Source: Bordetella parapertussis (lineage in GTDB: Bacteria; Pseudomonadota; Gammaproteobacteria; Burkholderiales; SG8-39). Taken from it: a stretch of 56,514 bases of DNA. The notes beneath the pieces are model-generated. The model saw only the letters and a program-made list of their open reading frames with translations, ran no database searches and was not told where the DNA came from. Below, piece by piece: positions 42,013-49,818 of the stretch; the stretch's first letter is position 1, and each line of letters starts with the position of its first letter. Both the position numbers and the translations under genes were made by a program. The stretch is from NCBI GenBank assembly GCA_945862265.1, contig CAMAXP010000029.1, positions 1 to 56,514 of the forward strand. The letters are read 5' to 3'.

Positions 42013-42954
42013 TCAGAGTCCCTGCGCGCACGCCGCGTACTGCGTGCGCAATTCGCCGATCAGGTCGGAGGCGCTCTTCACCCGGTCGACCATGCCGATG
42101 CCCTGGCCTGCCGAGCGGATGGTCTTCCAGGGTTTCTTTTCACTGTTCTGGCCGCGGAATTCCATGTCCTTGCGCGGCGGGAGCGAATCCGGGTCTAGGC
42201 CCGACGCGACGATGGTCGGGCGCAGCATGCTCGCGTTGGCCCCGGTGAACGCCTTGGTGACGACGAGGTCCTCCGGACCGTAGTCGACCAGCAGCTTCTT
42301 GTAGTCGTCGTCGGCCATGCTTTCCCCGGTCGCGATGAAGAGCGTGCCGGCATAGGCGAGATCGGCGCCGAGCACCTGGGCCGCGCGGATGCCGTTGCCG
42401 TTGCAGATGCCGCCGGCATAGACGATGTAACCGTCCCACCACTGCCGCACCGCCGGCACGAACGAAAACCCGGCCATCTCGCCGGTATGACCCCCGGCCC
42501 CGGACGAGACGAGGACAAGCCCGTCCACGCCACAGTCGGCGGCCTTCCTGGCGAGCTTTACGCTGTTGACGTCTGCGAATACGAGGCCGCCATAGGCATG
42601 GACCTTGTCGACTACGCGAGCCGGGCTGCCCAGCGCCGTGATGACGATCGGCGCGCGATACTTCACGCACAGTTCGAAATCGGCCTCGAACCGGTCGTTG
42701 GTCCGGTGCGTGACGATGGTCGCGGCCCAGGGGCCGATCGCGCGGCCCGGATGGTCGCGTTTGAGGGCGTCGATGCCTGTGGTGATCTTCTGCAGCCAGT
42801 CCTCGAGCGCCTCGGACGTGCGGCAGTTCGGCGTGGGGAAGGCGCCGACGATCCCTTCGCGGCAGGCCGCTAGGACGAGCTCCGGCCCCGAGATGAGGAA
42901 CATCGGGGCCGCGATCAGCGGCAGCGAGAGCGGGAACGGGAATGGCTTACGCAA
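42013..42954 (-). CDS. Nitronate monooxygenase family protein (FMN-binding)
   Basis: 313 residues. TIM-barrel FMN enzyme of the 2-nitropropane dioxygenase family: LIAAPMFLISGPELVLAACR (13-32), VLVSSGAGGHTG (about 146-157), GGICNGNGIRAAQVLGADLAYAGTLFIAT. His in GGHTG is the usual catalytic base. Some relatives act as NADH:quinone reductases or enoyl reductases, so nitronate need not be the substrate. 7 bases behind the thiolase gene. Confidence 0.85.
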   Translation of the reverse strand: MRKPFPFPLSLPLIAAPMFLISGPELVLAACREGIVGAFPTPNCRTSEALEDWLQKITTGIDALKRDHPGRAIGPWAATIVTHRTNDRFEADFELCVKYRAPIVITALGSPARVVDKVHAYGGLVFADVNSVKLARKAADCGVDGLVLVSSGAGGHTGEMAGFSFVPAVRQWWDGYIVYAGGICNGNGIRAAQVLGADLAYAGTLFIATGESMADDDYKKLLVDYGPEDLVVTKAFTGANASMLRPTIVASGLDPDSLPPRKDMEFRGQNSEKKPWKTIRSAGQGIGMVDRVKSASDLIGELRTQYAACAQGL

Positions 42955-42961
42955 GGCCGGC

Positions 42962-44197
42962 CTAGCCGCGCTTGACGACGAGGCTGACCACGGTGGTGCA
43001 GCTGCCGCCGATGTTCAGGGTCTGGAACGTGGTGGCGCCTTCCACCTGGCACTCGCCCGCCGTGCCGGTGACCTGCTTTGCAGCGTCGAGCAGCATGCGC
43101 GCGCCCGTTGCGCCGACTGGATGGCCGGTCCCGATCAGGCCGCCGCTCGGGTTGACCGGCAGCTTGCCGCCCATCGCGATATCGCCGGCCTCGATGGCCT
43201 TCCAGGACTCGCCGGGCGCGGTCAGCCCGAAATGGTCGATCGCCATGTACTCGGTGGTGGTGAAGCAGTCGTGGGTCTCGATCCCGTCGAGCGCCTCCGG
43301 CCCGGCGATCCCGGCACGGGCCCATGCCGCCGTGATCGCCTCGCGCACGTGGGGCAGGACATACGGCTGTCCGCGGCTGCGTTCCAGCTTCTCGCTCATC
43401 AGCAGGCTTGCGGTCCGGTGTCCCCAGCCTGCGATGTAGGGCAATTGCTCCAGGGTGCCGCCCCGCCGCTTCGCGTACGCTGCCGCGACCTCTGCGGAGG
43501 CGAGGACCACTGCGGCCCCGCCGTCGGTGATCTGCCCGCAGTCCTGGCGGCGGATGCGGCCTTCGATGACCGGGTTGGCCTCGTCGTCCTCGCGAAAGCT
43601 CGCGTCGGTGAACTTCCAGGAACGCGTCTGCGAGTTCGGGTTGCGCTTGGCATTGCCCAGGTTGATCTCGGCAATCCGCCCCAGATGCTCGTACTTGAGG
43701 CCGAAACGCCGGTCGTATTCGTCGCCGAGGGTGCTGAACATGTGCGGCCACATGAATTTTGCGTCCTGGCCTTCGTGGCCGACCCATGCCGCAGCCGCCT
43801 GGTTCTTCGCGGCCTGGTCGCCATGCACGTTGCGCTCCTCTTCGGCGCCCAGCACCAGCGCGCAACCGTAGCGGCCGGCCTCGATTTCGGCCATTGCGGC
43901 GAGCACCGCGATGCTCGACGAGGCGCAGGCCGCCTCGTGGCGCGACGCAGGCGTGCCATAGAACGCAGGGATGGTGGACGCGGGCATGGCGCCGAGGTGT
44001 GCCTGGTGGCGATGGAGTTCGCCGAACGCGTTGCCGACGTGGATCGTCTGGATATCCTCCGGCGGCATGTCACAGGCCGACAGGGCGCCGAGCGCCGTGT
44101 CGCGGACGATCGTCGAAATGTCCTCGCCGCTTCGCGACCAGTTCTTCGCGAAATCGGTCTGGAATCCCCCGAGTACGTAGACCCTTGGCGCAGCCAT
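42962..44197 (-). CDS. SCP2-type thiolase / acetyl-CoA acetyltransferase family
   Basis: 411 residues from ATG 44197 (GGGAGCAGG upstream; the frame opens 15 codons earlier inside the promoter). Nucleophile Cys91 in EAACASSSIA, GIETHDCFTTTEYMAI in the middle, and GTGHPVGATGARM with the catalytic His; the last Cys of classical thiolases appears as NIGGSCTTVV. SCP2-type thiolases lack the tetramer loop and act in steroid/terpenoid or aromatic side-chain breakdown. First gene behind the promoter with the TetR operator. Confidence 0.88.
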   Translation of the reverse strand: MAAPRVYVLGGFQTDFAKNWSRSGEDISTIVRDTALGALSACDMPPEDIQTIHVGNAFGELHRHQAHLGAMPASTIPAFYGTPASRHEAACASSSIAVLAAMAEIEAGRYGCALVLGAEEERNVHGDQAAKNQAAAAWVGHEGQDAKFMWPHMFSTLGDEYDRRFGLKYEHLGRIAEINLGNAKRNPNSQTRSWKFTDASFREDDEANPVIEGRIRRQDCGQITDGGAAVVLASAEVAAAYAKRRGGTLEQLPYIAGWGHRTASLLMSEKLERSRGQPYVLPHVREAITAAWARAGIAGPEALDGIETHDCFTTTEYMAIDHFGLTAPGESWKAIEAGDIAMGGKLPVNPSGGLIGTGHPVGATGARMLLDAAKQVTGTAGECQVEGATTFQTLNIGGSCTTVVSLVVKRG

Positions 44198-44244
44198 GCC
44201 TGCTCCCGTGTGGTGATGCGGAATGCGAATCGAAACCGGCATCG

Positions 44245-44273
44245 ACGATACGACCGATCGTGCTATTTTGCAA
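44245..44273 (-). promoter_or_regulatory. Thiolase-operon promoter with TetR operator in the spacer
   Basis: Minus strand: TTGCAA (44273-44268), 17 bases, TATCGT (44250-44245). The 16-base element AGCACGATCGGTCGTA (44264-44249) fills the spacer and is identical to the one in the tetR promoter. Expected start about 40 bases before the thiolase ATG. Confidence 0.7.
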
Positions 44274-44293
44274 GCGCCGGCCCGCAGTGCGAT

Positions 44294-45328
44294 TCAGCGA
44301 AAGGCGGGCATCACCTTCTCGGCGAGGAGCTGCATCGTCTTCATGGTTTTCCAGTGCTCGATGCCGCCGAAGTTCGCGATCACGCACAGTTCGCCGATGC
44401 CGGGGATGGCCTTGATGCCGGCGATCTGCCGGGTGACCTGCTCCGGGGTGCCGACGAACGCGATCTCGCGGTCGATGATTTCATCGAGGCTCAGGCGGGC
44501 GAGGTTCTCGAGCGCCCCCGTTGCATAGAACCCGTAGCCTTTCTTCTCGAGGTCTTCCTTGCCGGGCAGCGTGGCCACCGGGCTCGCATTGAAGGCGAGG
44601 AAGTTGCGCAACGCTTCGCCTGCCTCGCGCCGGGCCTGCGCGGGATCCTCATCCATGTAGACGGCCCGCAGGTACACGATGTCGGGGGTGTGGCCGTGGG
44701 TCCGGCAGTCCCGGTCGTAAGTCGCCAGCCGCTCGGCAACTTCCGCGTGCGGGTAGACCGGCGGCACGAGAACCCCCCACCCACGCTGCGCGATGCGCGG
44801 GTCGCCCACTTTCATATAAAACTTGGGGTGCGGCTTTTGCAGGGGCTTGGGCACAACCACCTGATTGGCGTAGGAGTGGTAGCGCCCCTCGAAATTCACG
44901 GCCGGTTCGTTCCAGGCCATCTCGAGCACCTTGAGGCCTTCCTCGAAGCGGTCGCGGCTTTCTTCCATCGGCACGCCGGCGGAAATGAAATTCCATGGGT
45001 GGCCGCGGCCGAGGCCGCACTCGAGCCGTCCCCCGGTCAGGATGTCGGCGGCGGCGATCTGGCCGGCCAGGTGCAGGGGATGATGCAGCGCCAGTGTGTG
45101 CAGCGCCGTGCGGAAGCGGATGCGCTTCGTGCGCTGCGCCATCGCGGCGAAGAACGCGAGAGGGTTGGCGGAGATCGAAAACTGTTCCTTGCAGTGGTGC
45201 TCGACCATCGAGACCACATCGAAGCCCAGGGCATCGCCGGCCTCGACCTGCTGCATCGCCTCGCGGTAGACCTGCGCGTGGTCCTTGCCCGGCGGGCACT
45301 GGAGCTCAAAGTACAGTCCGAATCGCAT
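44294..45328 (-). CDS. Luciferase-like (LLM class) flavin-dependent oxidoreductase
   Basis: 344 residues. TIM-barrel of the bacterial luciferase family: MRFGLYFELQCP (1-12), GFDVVSMVEHHCKEQFSISANPL, RTALHTLALHHPLHLAGQIAAADILTGGRLECGLGRG (about 73-109), and FVGTPEQVTRQI near the end. Uses reduced FMN (or F420) and O2, typically Baeyer-Villiger or alkanal-type oxygenation. 17 bases behind the aldo/keto reductase gene. Confidence 0.88.
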   Translation of the reverse strand: MRFGLYFELQCPPGKDHAQVYREAMQQVEAGDALGFDVVSMVEHHCKEQFSISANPLAFFAAMAQRTKRIRFRTALHTLALHHPLHLAGQIAAADILTGGRLECGLGRGHPWNFISAGVPMEESRDRFEEGLKVLEMAWNEPAVNFEGRYHSYANQVVVPKPLQKPHPKFYMKVGDPRIAQRGWGVLVPPVYPHAEVAERLATYDRDCRTHGHTPDIVYLRAVYMDEDPAQARREAGEALRNFLAFNASPVATLPGKEDLEKKGYGFYATGALENLARLSLDEIIDREIAFVGTPEQVTRQIAGIKAIPGIGELCVIANFGGIEHWKTMKTMQLLAEKVMPAFR

Positions 45329-45345
45329 GCTGTGCCGTCCTTCGT

Positions 45346-46320
45346 TCAGGCGCGCGGGCGCGCAAGTTCCTCAAGCCGGTCGGTGGCCGGGGGCGGGGTG
45401 CGCGAGAGCGCCGAGATCTCTTCACGCAGCGCGGGCGTCATGGCGATCTTCACCGACTCGAGCGAGGCCTGCAGCTGCTCCACGCTGCGTGCGCCGATGA
45501 TCGCGGCCGTCACGGCCGGGTGCGAGCCCGTCCAGGCGACCGCCGCGCTGACCGGATGCATCCCACGCTGCTTGCAGAAGGCGACGAACTTGTCCGCGAC
45601 CTCGAACACCCAGGGCTCGCCATAGCGCGCCGTGTATTGCTTGTTCGTCTTGAGCCGCCCGGACGCCTCGCCGGAGTACTTGCCCGACAGCAGGCCGGCC
45701 GCCGCCGGGCTGTAGGGGATGACCCCGATGCCGTTGGCTGAGGCCATGGGGAGGATCTCCACTTCGACCTGCCGCTTGACCAGGTTGTACATCGGCTGGA
45801 TGACCTGCAGCCGGGCCCAGTTGTTCTTCTCCTGCAGGTCGACTGCGCGCTGCGTCTGCCAGGCCGACCAGTTGCTGACGGCCGGGTAGAGGACCTTGCC
45901 GTCACGCACCATGTCTTCAAGCGCGCGCACCTGCTCCTCGAGCGGGGTGTTCACGTCGAACTGGTGGAGGAACAGGACGTCGACCCGGTCGGTCTTGAGG
46001 CGCTTCAGGCTGGCCTCGACCGCGCGCGTGACGTGGCGGCGCGAGTTGCCGCGCGCATTGACGTCCTCGCCCGAAGGATTGAAGCACTTGGTGGTGATCA
46101 CCAGCTCTTCGCGCTGGCCCTGGATCAGGCGACCGAGGATTTCTTCCGCCCGGCCCTTGTTGTATTGGTCGGCGCAGTCGTAGAAGTTGCTGCCTGCGTC
46201 CCGGGTCGCCTTGAACAGGGCCGCCGACGTTGCCTCGTCGGCATCGCCGCCGAAGGACATGGTGCCGAAACACAATTCCGAGACTTTGATGCCGGTGCGG
46301 CCGAGGAGCCGGGTTTTCAT
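45346..46320 (-). CDS. Aldo/keto reductase
   Basis: 324 residues from ATG 46320 (AAAAGGAAT upstream; the frame is open 89 codons earlier, antisense to nothing useful and without homology). Catalytic tetrad Asp48, Tyr53, Lys78, His119 (FYDCADQYNKG and LFLHQFD). Late NADPH motif around IIGARSVEQL. Reduces an aldehyde or ketone; carotenoid-type cleavage yields such aldehydes. Lies 77 bases after the acyl-CoA ligase gene in the same direction. Confidence 0.88.
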   Translation of the reverse strand: MKTRLLGRTGIKVSELCFGTMSFGGDADEATSAALFKATRDAGSNFYDCADQYNKGRAEEILGRLIQGQREELVITTKCFNPSGEDVNARGNSRRHVTRAVEASLKRLKTDRVDVLFLHQFDVNTPLEEQVRALEDMVRDGKVLYPAVSNWSAWQTQRAVDLQEKNNWARLQVIQPMYNLVKRQVEVEILPMASANGIGVIPYSPAAAGLLSGKYSGEASGRLKTNKQYTARYGEPWVFEVADKFVAFCKQRGMHPVSAAVAWTGSHPAVTAAIIGARSVEQLQASLESVKIAMTPALREEISALSRTPPPATDRLEELARPRA

Positions 46321-46397
46321 CGCGGGATTCCTTTTGGACAAGGGATGCGGCCCGTCGCGGGCGCATCGGTTGATTCTATCGCGATGCGATTCGCCGG

Positions 46398-48068
46398 CTA
46401 GCCTGCCGCCACGGTGGTTCGCAGATCCCGCTTCAGCACCTTGCCCACCGGGTTCCTCGGCAGGGCGTCCAACAGCAGGAGCTTCTCGGGCAGCTTGTAG
46501 GAAGCCACCTTCTTCTCGGTGCGCAGGAAGGCGACGAGCTCCGGGAGCGCGAGGGTGGCGCCGGCTTGAGGCACGACCACCGCGCAAACCCGCTCGCCCA
46601 GGTTGTCGTCCGGGTAGCCGACGATGGCGGCTTCACGCACTTTCGGGTGGGCCAGCAGCAGCGCCTCCAGTTCCTCGGACGAGATGTTGAAGCCGCCGCG
46701 CACGATGATGTCCTTCAGGCGCCCCACGAAGCGATACAGCTCCCTGCGCTCGCCCGCGATCTCGAAGAGGTCGCCGGTGCGGTAGTACCCTTGGGAGTCG
46801 AACGCGCGCGCGGTCATGTCCGGGGCACGAAAATAGCCGGGAAAAATAGCCGGGCCACGCACCCGCAGCTCGCCGGGCGTGCCGGGCGTGTCGATGTCCC
46901 GTCCCGTGTCCGGGTCGACCAGCCGGGTGCTCACGCGCCGGGCGACCGGCAGCTTCCATTCGTAGCCATCGACGCCGAAGCGCGGGAAATAGCTCGCGCG
47001 CAGCGCGGGATCGGGAAGGTCCAGCGCACTGGCGGTGAGCGAGGCACCTTCGTTGGTGCCGAAGTAGTTGATCACGTCGATGCCATAGCGCTCGGTGAAC
47101 ACGCGCACCGTCCACTCCGCCAGCGGACCGCCGCCCGAGCCGATCGCGCGCAGGCGCGAGCCTTCGAGCCCGGCCATCAGGTCCGGGTTCTGCGCAAGCG
47201 TGGCGAGGATGGCGGGCGCGGCCACGGTGTAGTCGATGGCCTCGTCCTTCACCTGGGTGAGGAATACCCCCAGGTTGAAGGGGTGGTGCATGACGAGCTT
47301 CGCGCCGGTCAGCAGCCAGGGCAGGAACTGGCCGGCGATGCCGGCCATGTTGACCAGCGGGAAGGCGTTCAGCAGGTGGCAGCCGGGCTTCAGGCCGCCG
47401 GACAGGATGATGTTTTCGGGGATCGCGAGCCATTCGTTATGGCTGCGCGGCACGCCCTTGGGCACGCCCTCGGTGCCCGAGGTCCAGCAGATGGTGAACA
47501 CGTCGTTGGCGCCCGTTGGGTGCTCGCGTTCGTGCTGCGCGATCCGGTCCGCGTCGGCCTCCCAGCGCGGCAGCGCGTCGATGGCCAGCACGGTGCGCAC
47601 GCTGGGGTGACGCGCTGCCAGGCCGCGCATCATGGCGGCGTGGTCGTGGTGCAGGATGCGGGCCGCCGTGACGATGGCGCGCGGCTGCGTGATGCCGAGG
47701 ATGTGCTCGAGTTCGTGTTCGCGGTATTGCACGGGCACCGGGGTGACGACGATGCCGAGGCGCAGGCAGGCGAGGTAGACCGCCGGTAGCTCGACGCAGT
47801 TGGGCAACTGCACGCAGACGATGTCGTCGCCGGTGAGGCCCAGCTCGAGGAAGGCCGTGGCATACATGTCGGCCTCGGCGGCGAGGGCGCGCCAGGTCAG
47901 GCGCCGCGGCGCGCCGTCGATGAAGTCCGCACGGTTGGGGGCGTCGATGAGCGCCTCGGCCTCGGGTCGCGTGCGCAGGTTGTCGTCGAACCAGTCCTGG
48001 ATGCGCCGGGTGCCCCACCATCCGCGCGAGGTGTACTCGTCAATCCGTTCCTGCGGGTTCAGTATCAC
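46398..48068 (-). CDS. Acyl-CoA ligase (ANL superfamily AMP-dependent synthetase)
   Basis: 556 residues. ATP/AMP P-loop TSGTEGVPKG (196-205), NYFGTNEGAS (A5-like motif), YYRTGDLFEIAG (A7/A8), GRLKDIIVRGGFNISSEELE hinge, and catalytic Lys543 in NPVGKVLKRD. Activates a carboxylic acid to its CoA thioester; similar to 2,3-dihydroxybenzoate-AMP ligase, cyclohexanecarboxylate or cinnamate-type ligases. 6 bases behind tetR, so it is the first enzyme under the autoregulated promoter. Confidence 0.9.
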   Translation of the reverse strand: MILNPQERIDEYTSRGWWGTRRIQDWFDDNLRTRPEAEALIDAPNRADFIDGAPRRLTWRALAAEADMYATAFLELGLTGDDIVCVQLPNCVELPAVYLACLRLGIVVTPVPVQYREHELEHILGITQPRAIVTAARILHHDHAAMMRGLAARHPSVRTVLAIDALPRWEADADRIAQHEREHPTGANDVFTICWTSGTEGVPKGVPRSHNEWLAIPENIILSGGLKPGCHLLNAFPLVNMAGIAGQFLPWLLTGAKLVMHHPFNLGVFLTQVKDEAIDYTVAAPAILATLAQNPDLMAGLEGSRLRAIGSGGGPLAEWTVRVFTERYGIDVINYFGTNEGASLTASALDLPDPALRASYFPRFGVDGYEWKLPVARRVSTRLVDPDTGRDIDTPGTPGELRVRGPAIFPGYFRAPDMTARAFDSQGYYRTGDLFEIAGERRELYRFVGRLKDIIVRGGFNISSEELEALLLAHPKVREAAIVGYPDDNLGERVCAVVVPQAGATLALPELVAFLRTEKKVASYKLPEKLLLLDALPRNPVGKVLKRDLRTTVAAG

Positions 48069-48074
48069 GGCGGG

Positions 48075-48677
48075 TCAGCGGGTATAGGTTTCGAGGAGGC
48101 GGTCGAACGCCGCGCGCGCCCGGCGCGCGTGCTGGTCGGTGCGCAAGAGGCGGCGGGCGTGGTGGTGCGCATGAACGATCCCGAGGAACTCGAACGCGAA
48201 CTGCGCTGCGTCGGTTTTCTTGCGGAACTGGCCGGCTTCCACCGCCTGGCGAGCGAGTCGTTCGATGGTGCCCTGCATCTTGCCGTGCCCCTCGACCACG
48301 GCCGCGCGCATCGCGCTGTCCGGCGCATCGTCGAATTCGAAGGCCGCGGAGGTCAGGATGTCGCCGCGCGGTTCGGTGCCCGAATGGATCCAGTCCATCC
48401 AGCCTGCAAAGAGCCGGCGGATGCGCGGCACGCCGCGCGGTTCCTTGACCGCCGGCCGGAGCACCCGGTCGACGAACATTGCTTCGGCCAGGTGCAGGGT
48501 CTGGATCTGCAGGTCTTCCTTCGACTCGAAGTGGGCGAAGAGGCCGCTCTTGGAGATGCCGGCCTGATCGGCCAGGGTGCCGAACGTGAGTCCGGTGAAC
48601 CCCACGCTGCCGGCGAGCGACAGGGCTTCGCGCAGCACGCGAGTCTTGGTTCGCTCCGATTTGGGGACCGTGGCCAT
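48075..48677 (-). CDS. TetR-family transcriptional regulator
   Basis: 200 residues from ATG 48677. An in-frame TTG at 48716 would read through the promoter and operator, so the ATG (MATVPKSERTKTRVLREALS) is chosen. HTH at about 24-55 (GFTGLTFGTLADQAGISKSGLFAHF), a helical effector domain after that, tetR_C-type. The -10 ends about 10 bases before the ATG and there is no Shine-Dalgarno, so the mRNA is probably leaderless. It should repress itself and the ligase, reductase and monooxygenase genes behind it, and the thiolase operon, until an acyl-CoA or similar ligand binds. Confidence 0.88.
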   Translation of the reverse strand: MATVPKSERTKTRVLREALSLAGSVGFTGLTFGTLADQAGISKSGLFAHFESKEDLQIQTLHLAEAMFVDRVLRPAVKEPRGVPRIRRLFAGWMDWIHSGTEPRGDILTSAAFEFDDAPDSAMRAAVVEGHGKMQGTIERLARQAVEAGQFRKKTDAAQFAFEFLGIVHAHHHARRLLRTDQHARRARAAFDRLLETYTR

Positions 48678-48687
48678 GGAGGTCGCG

Positions 48688-48716
48688 ATGCTACGACCGA
48701 TCGTGCTTTTCTTCAA
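48688..48716 (-). promoter_or_regulatory. tetR promoter with operator in the spacer
   Basis: Minus strand: TTGAAG (48716-48711), 17 bases, TAGCAT (48693-48688). AGCACGATCGGTCGTA (48707-48692) is the same 16 bases as at 44249-44264, at the same distance from -35 and -10. It holds an imperfect palindrome around CGATCG. Confidence 0.7.
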
Positions 48717-48834
48717 CCGGCCGGGCTTTCGACCCCAAATCGGGGTTGCGGGGGGGTTTCCGGTAGAATCCCCACCACGCGCCTAAAGCCCCTAAAAAAA
48801 CGCCAGGCCGCGCCCAAACCTATAGGAGGGTTGA

Positions 48835-49806
48835 ATGAAATCACTGCCTTTGAAATCTCTGGGGGCCTTGCTGGCCTTTGCGGCTGGAACCGTCCTCACC
48901 GGGACTTCGTTTGCCCAGAACCTCTCCATCGCCACCGGCGGCACGGGCGGGGTGTATTACCCGCTGGGCGGCGGCATGGCGGCTGCGCTGTCCAAATTCG
49001 TGCCGGGCATGCAGGCGACGGCCGAAGTCACCGGCGGGTCGGTGGACAACCTGAAGCTGATCGGCAGCGGCAAGCCGTACATCGCCCTAGCCATGGCCGA
49101 TGCCAGCCAGGACGCCTACAAGGGTGAGGACAAGTTCAAGGGCAATGCGGTGCCGCTGAGGACGCTGATGATCCTCTACCCGAATCGCATGCACGTCGTG
49201 TCGATCGAGGGGCGCGGCGTCACCAAGATGTCCGACCTGAAGGGCAAGCGCGTTTCCACCGGGTCGCCCGGCAGTGCGACCGAAGTCATGGCGTTCCGCG
49301 TGATCGAGGCCGCGGGCCTCGACAAGGACAAGGACATGAAGCGCGAGCGCCTCGGCGTGGCCGAGTCGGTCAACGCGGTGAAGGACAGCAAGATCGACGC
49401 GTTCTTCTGGGTGGGCGGCCTGCCGACCGCGGCGGTGACGGATCTCGCCAACACGCCCGGCACCAAGCTCAAGATGGTCGACCACGCCGAGACGGTGGCT
49501 GCGATGAACAAGAAGTACGGCAACCTGTACGTCGAGGACGCGATCCCCAAGGCCATGTACAAGGGCATGGACTCCGACAACAAGCAGGCCACCGTGATGA
49601 ACATCCTCGTCACGCACGCGAACATGGACGAAAAGACCGCCTACAACATCGTCAAGACCATCTTCGACAAGCGCACCGACCTGATCGCGGTGCACAAGGA
49701 AGCGGAAAACTTCAAGCTCGAGAGCCAGAAGGCCTCGGCCTCGCCGATCCCCTTCCACCCGGGGGCGATCAAGTACTTTGCGGAGAAGGGCGTCAAGGTC
49801 AATTGA
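48835..49806 (+). CDS. TRAP transporter TAXI-type solute-binding protein
   Basis: 323 residues. Signal peptide to about residue 28 (TSFAQ), then the TAXI signature LSIATGGTGGVYYPLGGGMA (30-49), with STGSPGSATEVMAFR and FWVGGLP later. Strong AGGAGGG 5 bases before the ATG. TAXI proteins bind glutamate-like or dicarboxylate-like ligands and feed the fused permease that follows 12 bases behind. Confidence 0.92.
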   Translation: MKSLPLKSLGALLAFAAGTVLTGTSFAQNLSIATGGTGGVYYPLGGGMAAALSKFVPGMQATAEVTGGSVDNLKLIGSGKPYIALAMADASQDAYKGEDKFKGNAVPLRTLMILYPNRMHVVSIEGRGVTKMSDLKGKRVSTGSPGSATEVMAFRVIEAAGLDKDKDMKRERLGVAESVNAVKDSKIDAFFWVGGLPTAAVTDLANTPGTKLKMVDHAETVAAMNKKYGNLYVEDAIPKAMYKGMDSDNKQATVMNILVTHANMDEKTAYNIVKTIFDKRTDLIAVHKEAENFKLESQKASASPIPFHPGAIKYFAEKGVKVN

Positions 49807-49818
49807 GGTCGCGGCCGC

